From positions 65,500,577 through 65,564,576 of the forward strand of contig OZ020267.1 of assembly GCA_963971225.1 (NCBI GenBank): a stretch of 64,000 nucleotides of DNA, read 5' to 3'. A model generated the notes under the pieces. It was not told where the DNA came from, searched no databases, and saw only the letters and a program-made list of their open reading frames with translations. A program made the translations under genes and the position numbers. The stretch comes from Melieria omissa. Taxonomy: Eukaryota; Arthropoda; Insecta; Diptera; Ulidiidae. The first letter of the stretch is position 1, and the number at the start of each line of letters is the position of its first letter. This document shows positions 49,286 through 61,000 of this stretch, piece after piece.

Positions 49286-50130
49286 GAATTAGACCTTTTG
49301 TTCTTCCTAGCCAATAAGCTTTATTTGTTTACAACTGTTTATTAGATGCAATTGTCATTGTGCTACTTGTTGTGTATGTCACATTGTCTGAGACGATCTG
49401 AGCTGCTACCAGCAAATTAACGACTGTGTTCGTGTGTGTGTGTGTGTGTAGCAAATTTGCAACCAATGCACAGTGATGTACACAATCTTCTTGCCGAATG
49501 ACATGTAATTGTCCCAATTGAACAGCTTTGGCTGCCTTCTCACCCCTCTTCTTAATTTAACTAAAAAAGTAAAATTCAGCAAATGTTAGTGATTTTTTAG
49601 TACAGTAAATATAGTTTTTTTAATTGTTTTTTATTGCTTTACATTTCGTGTCATTTTTGCGCGCACGGGCCTAATGAAAGGGTTAAGCGCCGCTTGCAAT
49701 GACAGCTATTAGCGTGCTCAATGTGTGTATGTGTGTGTGCGCTTTCCTCTCGGCTGATTTTGTGTCTGTCATCGATGGTGCACAAAGTAATATTTAAATT
49801 CTGTTATAGAACAGTTTCGAGTGGATGCAACAAAATTTACTGCGCTGATGTGGTTCATGGGGGGTTAACGAGCACTGCAGCCAGAATTCTTACAATGTAA
49901 CTAATTTTTATATTTTTTTACGTTGAACAATCATCAATGTAAAAGCTATTGAAAGTCATTATTTGATTGTAAAATTTAAAAAGCTTTTAAATATGAATAT
50001 TTTACTAACAAAGTGTTTTTATGGATGTTTTTTACGATCGCATACAAACAAAAACAAAACTAGTGGTAATTGAATGTATTCAGGAAGTCACATTGACAAC
50101 AAATTAGGTCGGGCAAGTGAAAAACCACCC
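48236..50130. other. Intergenic DNA with GC-rich island at 48.6-49.2 kb
   Basis: The island has CAACAG-type repeats. It gives a 194-codon minus-strand frame of low complexity that I do not accept as a gene. It might be an untranslated exon or enhancer. GT microsatellites lie at 49252-49282 and about 49432-49450. Confidence 0.4.
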
Positions 50131-50244
50131 GTGGTGCACACAGGAGAGGAAGGGGGTGGTTGCGTTTTAAACCAATCCAAAAAAATGACTGGTACAAAAT
50201 ATGGTTTCGAATGGTCCCAAAATGAAATCCTGTGCGCGCCACTG
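50131..50244. mobile_element. hAT-like MITE, CAGTGGCG family, copy 3
   Basis: The core GGTACAAAATATGGTTTCGA and the right tip GTGCGCGCCACTG are preserved. The left tip is worn to GTGGTGCACACAGG. Confidence 0.7.
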
Positions 50245-50418
50245 CATACAATAATAGTCACACTGCCACTGGGAAACTATTTCGATCCTTTGTCAGTGCC
50301 TTTAAAGACTGGGAATTGCTTCAAGCGAAGATAGGAACCGCTTTGACTTTTGACAAAGTCAAAGTCAGTTTCTACACTGAAAATTTTAGTAGCATGGAAA
50401 GTATGGTTGGTACTTACC

Positions 50419-50530
50419 AATGGCGCTCAGAGCGGGAGGTTTGGGGTTTAAATCTCCCAAATATAAAAATTGCTATTACAAAACTTTGTTTCAAATGGAC
50501 TTGAGCTCAAAAGTTGTACGCATCCCCCCC
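50419..50530. mobile_element. hAT-like MITE, CAGTGGCG family, copy 4, truncated
   Basis: The left part (AATGGCGCTCAGAG) and the core with AAAAGTTGTACGCA are present. The right tip is missing, because the sequence runs straight into the LINE fragment after a run of C at about 50523-50530. Confidence 0.65.
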
Positions 50531-50977
50531 AAACCGTGCGATTAAACTTATAGGGGACAGTAGGGCATCCAGCTCTATTGACTCCTTGGAGCATCGTCGA
50601 AACGTGGCATGTGTGGTGTTATTCTACCGATACTTTTTCGGTAATTGCTCAGTGGAGATGAGCAGTCTGATGCCATCACTCCGGGTATTCCCACGGGCAA
50701 CCCGTTTGAACACTGGCGCTCATGCATTCCACGTTGAAACGATGTTCCAGCGCACTACGCATTACAGAGAAAGTTCGTTTCTGGCCCGCACAGCGCGGCT
50801 GTGGAATGGTCTCCCTGCGGATATCTTCCCCAGCACTTATGATCTCGATGGGTTCAAGGCAAGAGTCCATAACCACTTCACTCTTAACCCTATCTCCTAA
50901 CCTTTATATCCTGAACCAACGCAATGCCTCGCATTAATAGGGGTCATCCCCTGCGCGTTTGTTTGAGTTAAAAAAAA

Positions 50978-50995
<18 letters not shown>
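50531..50995 (+). mobile_element. 5'-truncated non-LTR retrotransposon (LINE) 3' end
   Basis: The frame to the stop at 50898-50900 encodes the extreme C-terminus of a LINE reverse transcriptase polyprotein. It has the familiar pattern SLEHRRNVACVVLFYRYFFG, then ATRLNTGAHAF, HYRESSFLARTARLWNGLP and FKARVHNHF. A 69-bp 3' tail and a 26-base A-run (50970-50995) follow, then a short AT repeat. This is the standard product of 5'-truncated target-primed insertion. The clade is Jockey- or CR1-like; the exact family is unclear. It abuts MITE copy 4. Confidence 0.88.
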
Positions 50996-51010
<15 letters not shown>

Positions 51011-52095
51011 TGGTAGTACACAGTTGTTCAAAACAACAGTGGTGGCAGGAATACTGAATTTAGTTTCATTTTAAACTAAAGTTTAGCTTAGGATAGTAAG
51101 TACAACTAGTTAATGAAATTTATTCGAATGCCGAGTGTTTAACAAACTTTATTTTATTTATATTTATTTTCTTATATTTATTTATTATTTCACTACCACA
51201 CGATGAATTTTTAAGTGTCCAAGTCAATCAAAAGTTTTTATTGCATGTTATATAAATGACTAAAAATATATAAATACAAACCATAACAAAAAATATTTTG
51301 AATTATTTTCGTTTGTCTACTTTTTCACTCGTTTCCTTACCTTACCTTACCTCCATTATTATTTGTTGTCGTGTTTTTTTTTTGCAAAATATAAATGATT
51401 GAGAAAATTGCAGCTTGTACGTTGCTGTTGTAAGCAATGTTCGTGCATTTGATTAGCACAATCTGTCATCGTCGCTGAGTGCCGCCTTTAAGTACAACTT
51501 CAACCGTTACGCATCACCATAAACTCAACAGTTGATTTTTATAGCCATTTCGCGAAGCGCATTTGAATTTTTGCATTCATAAAATTCAAAAATTATGGGT
51601 TTGCCGGGCGTTGTATTTCAGGCAGATTGATTTTGTTGACGTATTTGCGTCATTTAGGTTAACACTGCGTCACGTAGTTATGTGGTTCAAGTTGGAGAGA
51701 TTTTGATATCGTCAGCAATAAAAATGCTGATCGAGTTGCACTTCGCATTGCCGACTTTTGCGCCACCAGACCCAGAACACAGCTCTGGTTAGGGAAGTCA
51801 ATTTGTGGTTATTTAAAAATTCAAATGCGTGTTTGTCATTCAAAGTTGATGATTCACTTTTTATTGGAAAAAATCTAACAAACTTGTTTACTGGGCCACC
51901 CACACATTGACACAAGCGTGTGCGTGCTATTTTTTTTCAACTATTTAAATTAAATATTCGATTTATTTTCATTACTTAAGCAACATACAAATTCATAAAC
52001 TCTAAACAATACACGCTAACTAACGGCTAAAGCTTAAGTTAAATGCTTGCAAAAGCAACAAATGTCATTGGCGACGGCGCACCTGCGCACTGCTT
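50996..52095. other. AT-rich region downstream of gene D
   Basis: Includes the likely 3' untranslated region of gene D just below 52096. No other gene is seen. Confidence 0.4.
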
Positions 52096-55000
52096 CTAGT
52101 TCAAGTTGATCCATTCGTCAAGCGGAATCTTGGCAAACAGCCGATCCATAAAGTTTCGAATGACCAGCGTCAGTTTGCTGCGCAGCGCAGGCTTCATTTC
52201 CTTGAGCAGTTCCTGCGCATTGGAGTTGATGAACAGATTGAGTGCCGCCTCTGCAAAGTGCCATAAACATTCGAAAGTTTCAGTATTATGTCATGTTTCC
52301 ATTAACCGATTTACAACAACCACAACTGAATGGCTGAATGGACTTACGTATCACCGCATTGCCGTTGGCAATATTGTCCACGCCCATTTGTATGTCCTTG
52401 ACATTGAAGTCCATCTTCACCTGGTCCGCTGTCAAGTAGGTGCGTCCGTCCGCGCCCTCGTGCGGTATGGCCTTGAAGTAGATTTTCGCCTTAACACCCT
52501 CTGTGGAAAATAGATTTACAGATAATTCATTGAAGCGCATTCAACTTCGAGGAAACTGAATGAAAAGTTTGAGTCGTTCATGCGCCGATTGCCAGAGTTC
52601 TTAGTTTTTGTAATTACAATAATTAATTTATTGTAATTGCAATAATAGATGAAATCACTGAAATTCGAATTGCAAATGAATGTGTGGTGCTCACCATAAT
52701 TGCCCCAATAGTCGCCAGCGCCCGAAGCTTTCACCAGAATCAGCACACCTGACGACCGATACTGGGCGCGCACCTTAATGTGTGGGATTTCACAAGTCAG
52801 CTGGAACTGCAGCGATTCCAGATCGGAGCTGCAAGCATACAAATGGGGGAAAATCAAAGCCACAGACAAACAAGTTCCATGGGAAAATAGCTGCAAGAGC
52901 AATTGCGAGAACATATTCCAAGAAAGTTGTGTTTGAATGGTGGGTTGTGGGTTTAGCGCGAATCGCGAGTTGGCTAACAGAAAATTTAAACTGCAATTGC
53001 TTCAATAGAAATGCAGCTGATAACATTTCATGTCTTGTTGGGGTATTTTTGTATGGCAACGGCATGCGTATATATGTCGTTTATAACTAATATTGACAAA
53101 AGTGAAATCAGCATTATTTTACTAAAAAGGAATTTCATATTTTTTGCCAATTTTCTCTGATGTGTGTGTCCGCTTTCGAGTGCTGTGCTAAAGTATGCCA
53201 AACGGCAGCTATTGTTTGCTTTTGCCAATTAGTCGTCAACGAAATTAATGCCAAAAATTCGAAAAATTCCTACAAAAGTAAATAGTTTCATGAGTTTATT
53301 CAATTGTCTTATTTGTGCATAAAAGTTAGCTGCGCAAATGGCTGGAAGTCGCAAAAGTGCTGCAAAAAATTAAGTGGCAGATTTTTAGCTCGACTGGCAG
53401 TTCAAACTACAACTTTTTCGATAGCATGATTTTTAATTTTTTAGAATTTTTCATATTAGAAAACAAATGTTCTTCAGAAGACATTGAATAAGCGTCGGAA
53501 GATATGACATGTGCTTCCGAATAGTTTCAAGTGCTTCATAAATGTGCTTCAGAACTTAACTTTGTTAATTCTAGAAATATTATTTGAATGATATGATATA
53601 TGAAATGTGCTTCTAAAAATATGAAATCAAATTCAGAATCATCAATTTGGGCTCTAGAAGTTTCCAAACCAAATTCATTATAGTCAAAGAGACTTTAGAA
53701 GGCATCAAATGAACTTCAGCAAATACAAAATCTGTTTCAGAATTTATCAAAAAAACTCCAGAATAGTTGGATGTGTTTCAAAAGGCATTAAATACACTGT
53801 AAAGAACTTCAACTTAACTTTAGAAGATATCGAACTTCAGAAAATAGATAATGAATTTAATTTAAGTCATATGAACTTTATAAAACATTCAATGAAATTT
53901 AGGAGATATGAATTGTTCTTCATAAAGCAATTAATTAATTTTGGAAGACATCGAATGTGCTTCAGAGTACATCAGATAAACTTCAAAAGCTGACAATGTG
54001 TTTAACAAATATTGAGTGCCTGAGAGCCATGGTAAGAATTTAAGAACAATCAAATGTACTTCAGAAAGCATCAAATCATCTACATTTTGCATCAAATTAA
54101 CTTTACTATGCATGAAATGAACTCCAGAAGACAATTTAAATCGAAAAACTGACTTGACTCTTCACTTAAGTCAAATGTTCTTAAGAAAAGATTAAATGTG
54201 CTTCAGAAATTATGAAATAATCTTCAGAAAATATCAAATGCTCTTCGGAAAATATCAAATGTTCTGCAGAAACTATCAAATACTCTTCAGAAAATATCAA
54301 ATGTTCTTCGAAAAATATCTAATCTTCTTCAGAAGATATCAAATGTTCTTCAGAAAAAATCGAAGGTACTTCAGAAAATGTCAAATTTGCATCAAAAAAT
54401 ATCAAATTTTCGCACAAAAATTCTAAATGTGCCTTAAAAAATAATAACTGTGCTTCAGAAAATATGAAATGTGTGTCAAATTTGCTTCAGAAAATACCAA
54501 ATTTGCTTCAGAAAATATGAAATGTGCGTCAGAAAATATCAACTGTGCTTCAGAAAATATCACATGTGTGTCAAATTTGCTTCAGAAAATATCAAATGTA
54601 CTTCAGAAAATATCAAATGTGCTTCAGAAAATGTATACTGTGTATCAACTGTGCTTCAGAAAATATCAAATGTTCTTCAGGAAACATCAAATTTGCTTCA
54701 GAAAATATCAAATGTTCTCAAAAAATGCTAAATGTGCCTTAGAAAATATCAACTGTGCTCCAGAAAATATCAAATATGTGTCAAATTTGCTTCAGAAAAT
54801 ATCAAATGCTCTTCGGAAAATATCAAATGTTCTTCAGAAGATATCAAATGTGCTTCAGGAAAAATTAAATGTTTTTCAGAAAAAATCGAATGTACTTCAG
54901 AAAATGTCAAATTTGCATCAAAAAATACTAAAAATGTTCGCAAAAAATTCTAAATGTGCCTTAAAAAATAATAACTGTGCTTCAGAAAATATATAATGTG

Positions 55001-58000
55001 TGTCAAATTTGCTTCAGAAAATACCAAATTTGCTTCAGAAAATATCAAATGTGCTTCAAAAAATATCAAATGTTCTTCAGAAGATATCAAATGTTCTTCA
55101 GAAAAAATTTAATGTGCTTCAGAACATGTCAAATTTGCTTCAGAAAATATCAAATGTGCTTCAGAAAATATCAAATATTTTCAGAAAACATCAAATGTGC
55201 TTAAAAAAATGTCAAATTTCCTTCAGAATATATCAAATTTCAGAAAATATCAAATGTTTTTCAGTAAATATCAAATGTGCTTCAGAGAATATCAAATGTT
55301 CTTCAGAAAGTATACAGTTTGCTTAAGAAAATATGAAATGTGCTTAAAAAAATTAATTGAATTGTGAAATTTCTTTATAAAAGTATCAATTATTTCACTT
55401 TTAATCAAAAGCATTTCAGAAAATCTCAAACAAAATGTAAAATATATCAAACATTTACAGAAGTAGTAAATATGAAATAAACTTCAAAAGATTTTACATG
55501 TACCTCAGAAAATATGGAATGGACTTAAAATGTGATTAGCGTTACTTCATTAAATGAAAAGACCTAAGAAAAGTTTTAAATGAACTTAAAACATAACCAA
55601 ATCTACTTCAGTATATATGAAATAAACTTCAGGAGATTTTAAATGTACTTCATAAAATATAAAATGGACTCTAAAATGTATCAAATCTACTTCAATTATT
55701 ATGAAATGAACTTCAGAAGATTTTGAATGTACGTCAGAAAATATGAAACGGACTTAATAGTTAATACAAAGTTAACCTCAGCATGCATCAAAAGAATTTC
55801 AGAAAATTTAAATGTAATTTAGAAAAAAATAATTATAATTTTATACAATTTCATGAACTAAGGTTTAACAATCCATGCTTGAATGTTTATTTAGTATTCG
55901 TATTGAAGATCACTCAAAATAAATCATGACATGCAATGTATGAAATTATTTTAATTGTGTGCTATGCACATTTATTCTTTGAAACCAATGGATAAGCCGC
56001 AAGATCTGGGTACTGAGGATTACTGGGGACTAGCTCTGGCAGAATTAAGTGCCCACAAATGTTACTTTTAACTTAAAAAAAAAATTAATTCACTTAAGCA
56101 AAATATTTTCTCCAACAAAAGCGCAAACAATAAAAGCCGCGAAATTATAATTAATTTACGCAAAGTAGTTGGATCATTATGAAAATGACTTTGTACATTA
56201 TTTAATGAGTCTATGCGTCATGAAACCAACGAGTACAACAAAAAAGCATCGAAAGTGAACAGTCATTGCGATATTCGCTACATCTCAGCATAGAGACAGA
56301 CGGCAACAACAACAATGACAACAGTGCACGAGATGACACAAGACCACTAAGAACATTGTAATGACAATAACTGACACTTCAATGTCTGTGGCACAAAAAG
56401 CGCCATAACGCACACACATACACACTCACATAACACACTTGACAACGAATTGCCGAGTCGCTTCACCTTGATACGATTTGGCAAACTTCTAATTAAATCT
56501 TCTCAATTGCCGCAAGACCACAACAAGATACAGCACTGCAATAGCAACAAAAACAACAACAATAACAACTGAAATGCATTGCACGCAAGAATGCAACTTA
56601 GAGCTTGCAGCTTACAGTTCACAGCTCACAGCTCGCTGTTGCCAAAATGACAGTTTAAAAATTGTTTCCATTTGCTACAAAACTGAAAACAACTTTGCAA
56701 GTAGCCAAGTTCAGCCTTGAAAGCACGAAACGCGACAAATTCAGGCACTGGAAAAGTGCGGGCAGCACACATGCATTTTTGTTGTTGCTGTTGGCGATTT
56801 TGTATGGCTTTTTGTTGTTGCTGTAGTGACCCAAAGTCCGCACAAACGCCAAAGGCGAACACAAAATGGTTTGATGTCTAATTTGCAACACGCGACTGCG
56901 ACTACTTAGTGGCAAAATAACAAACAACAACAACAACACTAACAACTAACAGTAGCAACTACATTTGTTGCTGCGGCTGCTGCTGTTACTGTTTACACCA
57001 AAAGTTGCACGTAAGACAGTCAAATCGCTGCGTTCGCCGACTGGCCAAAAGCGGCAAAAACTAACCAAACTTGTCCGACGTCAAGTTCAAAAATGATAGA
57101 AAAAACTTATTTTCAAATAAAAACAAATCAGTAAAATGGCTGGTGGCTCTTTACGTTTAGAAAACAAAATGCACAAAATTCATTTAAAATTCAGGTCGGT
57201 CTTTTGAACTCGTAGATTTGGAAAAATTGCCCAAAATAGAATAAATAATTTGCGTGTAATTTGTTTATTTTTCAAGTCATAATTAACTGACGAAGCCACT
57301 TGTCACTTTGTGCTTAAACCTAGTTTTGAGTTAACCCTATCAGGATCAATTTAGAAATATGCAAAATGTTTAAATGTTGCTACAAATATGTTCGAGTTGG
57401 TTCGAAAATGTGGCCTAAACTATTAAAAATAGAGATAGAATACATGTAACTGTAATCATAATGGGTTAATGTGGCCTCTTTTTAAAATACCCTTGAACCT
57501 TCAGACTCATGAAATGTTATTGGAAAATTATTACAACGGTCTCTTTTCTTTTTAATGTCCCTCAAATGGGGCCTTATCGCCTTCATCTATAGTGCGTACA
57601 GATATTTATTTGTGAAGCAAGTGAATTCAATTATATTTTTGATTAAATGCCTAAGGTCCATGTCTGCTTCTTTCGAAGCGCTTTAGTTGTTTTTGCTTCG
57701 GCGCAGATTACGAACAGATCAAAATTACATAAGTATAGAATTTATGTAGAATTTACACATTGAAAACTTTAGTTCATTCACCACATCTTTAACACTAGGA
57801 TGTGCAACTGGGCTTTTCCAGGCCCATTTTGACTTTGAGTAGTCGCCAAATTGTTTCTTTAGCTCTTATCGCTGAAATATTTTATGCCAACTATCGCTAA
57901 TGTTTTCTAAACGAAACGAAACTAACAAGAGGTTATTTGCATAAATTTTGTAGAACAAACATGACCACTTTATGTATGTAGGCGCTAAGTGGAGCAACTG

Positions 58001-61000
58001 GGCCTGGCGAGGCCCATAAGCGTAATCAGCTATTCCTACGATTTTCGCCCAGTTAGGCGTGGCATAGACAGCTGATACTTGGCACACGTACTCTATGATA
58101 GTATAGCTGTGTGTCGAAGTAATTATTTGGGGGGATTTCTTAAGAGAGTGGGGGTTGAGGTGCCCCAAAAAGTAAAACTGCTATTTGTATATGGCACAGC
58201 ATTTAAATTATTTATTTATTGATTAAATTGAAATCAACATAAATAGAGACAGTTTATTCTGCAGCACAGCCATGGCACAAACATAGTTTTTTTACAGAGC
58301 CGTGTTCAAGGCACATGAAATTTTTACATGAGTTACACGAGAAGAAGGTTTTGCGCCGTTTTTTGTCATGTTGAGGCTTACACCATGCACAGTCCTTTCG
58401 TTGTTTCTTGTCTGGTCGTGCGGATGTGCTTGGGGCTGGGTAGTAAGCTTGTGTCTGTAATAATAAAGACAGAATTAACAATGCATAATAGTTTATTTTT
58501 AATAATTACTTACAAAAACATTAAATTTCGCCATAGCTGCACTGATATTAGGCCAGCGGCTAACGTGACTGTTCATTGCCCTATTTTCCATGTGAGGAGT
58601 GACCAACTGAGTCGTTAAAAGCGTTAGATATTCACGACGTTTATCCGTTTTGGGTGATCGTTTCAACGAATCGTGAACAATAAAGGATGCCAGGCCAGCA
58701 ATATCTAATATGTTATAAAACATGGAAAGTGGCCAACGGTTTGTGCCACGCTTGCACGAGTAACTACTGAGCATCTGGTCCATAGTATCGACACCTGCTT
58801 TATTTTCGTTGTAATCCAAAATTTGATAAGGCTTCTTTTATTGGCATTGTCAACTTTGGATACATAATGCTGTGTTGACAGCAAAATTACTGCCTTATTT
58901 TTTTTGGCACATATGAGCACAATGAAACTTGCTCGTTGTAATAGCCAAACAATGTTTCCTCCAGTTTACGATTCGTCGACTTTTTGAACTCCTCTGGGAC
59001 AAACCGTTTATTGGGACGGACAGTTCCTACAATTGCCATTTGCCACATTATTTGAAAGAACATTTTCCAGCCGCAATTTTTGTAACAAACAGATAAAATA
59101 AAGGGTTTTATAATCCCCCTTGCGTGCGCCACTGCACATATTAATTGTAATTGAGTCACCAAACATGGCTTCTCGTGTTTGAATAATTTTTGTTTAACGG
59201 CTTACGTACATTTTAGGTACATTTTTCATATATTTACGAAAACATGTAAAAATTTCATGGGCCTTGAACACGGCTGTGTAAATAAACTATTTTTATGCCA
59301 TGGCTGTCCTGCAGGTAAACTGTCTCTTTTTTTGTTGATTTGAATTTAATCAATAAATTAATTAATTAAATGTTGTGCCATATACAAATAGCAGTTTTAC
59401 TTTTTGGGGCACCTCAACCCCCCACCCTATTAAGAAATCCCCCCAAATAATTACATCGACACATAGCTATACTATCATAGAGTACGTGCGCCAAGTATCA
59501 GCTGTCTATGCCACGCCTAACTGGGCGAAAATCGTAGGAATAGCTGATTACGCTTACGGGCCTCGCCAGGCCCAGTTGCTCCACTTAGCGCCTACAAACT
59601 AGTCGCTCATCCTAGTGTTAAGTACTTCAGCTCAGTTCAACTCATGTACTCTCGGCTGCAATCAAGAAATCTCAGATCGTGTCTCAAATTGTTTTGACTT
59701 TCTGTACCCGCACGCACTTCATTAACTAAGTAAGTGCTGACTTGTTGGAATTATGTATCTCAAAGCTCGTTTGAACACGTGTAGTGAGCCCAGCAAATCT
59801 TAGAACCCCCTCTTGCGGCCTTTCTGCTCGAATGCACGTGACCAGTTGTAACGATGCCACTTTAGTACTGCGTTGTATTCTTCTGTAAGCCCATTAATTC
59901 GCTTAATAATTCGCACATCTGATAGTTGGCTGAACTATATGTGGCATTACAGTTTATGCGTTGCTGCCCTCAGGTCTGTAATGACCCCACTTACCCAAAC
60001 CAGCAGCGGCCAGTCGACTTTGCTCCACTCATGACGTGTGTCGTTTTGCTGATTTTTTGTATAATTATATTTTTTTTATTATTACAGATAAGCCATAAAA
60101 AATATTTGTCGCTGATTGTGGCTAAGAAAATTTCGCTCACGTGATTTTAATTAATTGAATAATAAATCGTTTGGTTACGTGCAATCACGCTGATCTGATT
60201 CTAAGGGCTAAAGAGTTTTCAGTAATAAAATACAAATTTATATTATTCTCAAGAACATATAGAAGTAATCTGGAATGTTTGGTCAGGGAACTTTTAAATT
60301 CGGCCTGAAATCAAGCAAAGTTCTTGTAAAAGCAATGAAGCTGTTGTGATGACAACAAAGTTCGGTTCGGTTCGGTTTGAATGGATTGGAAGAAGGGTAC
60401 ACATAAAGTCGCATGCAAAGGGTTACATTTTAAATGAATTCAATGAAGCATAGTAAATCACTAGTCGAATGCCGTAAGAACCACTTTTGATTGCATATAA
60501 CTTTTAATTTAATACTTGCTTCGATTTAAGTAGAAGTAATTTCTATTTCTTGTCATTTATTGAAAATTTATCGGTCATTTTGCACCACACGCGACATGTT
60601 CAAACCACTGAAAAATTACCTAATTTAAATAATGTAATATATATGCAAGATTTATTATTAGATAACGAGTATTAAAGCAGCACTTGGCATTTATTAAACG
60701 CTTCTATAGTGAAAGTTTTTAATCTTGAGTCGAATATTCAACTTGTCTACAATCGTAGAGGTGAAATCGGTAAGGCAAAAGCTGTTAGATCGTAATTCAT
60801 ATATTTCCTATCATTGGCAGCTCAAAGAGCAATTAATAAATTAATTCAAACTTCACGTGATTCAACTTGAACATATTGTGAAACTTGTTTGGAAATTCTA
60901 TTCTAATATTCTAAGAATTACTAATTTGATTTCCTTCCCCTCTACTAACGATTCGATCCTTATAGTTGTTGACTACTAAATCATTTGAAAGCATATTGTG

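Noticed and set aside
54469..55326. Long repeated open frames (up to 175 codons) over the 21-bp array
   Set aside because: A repeat length divisible by three keeps several frames open at once; three overlapping forward frames are equally open and none has an independent signal.
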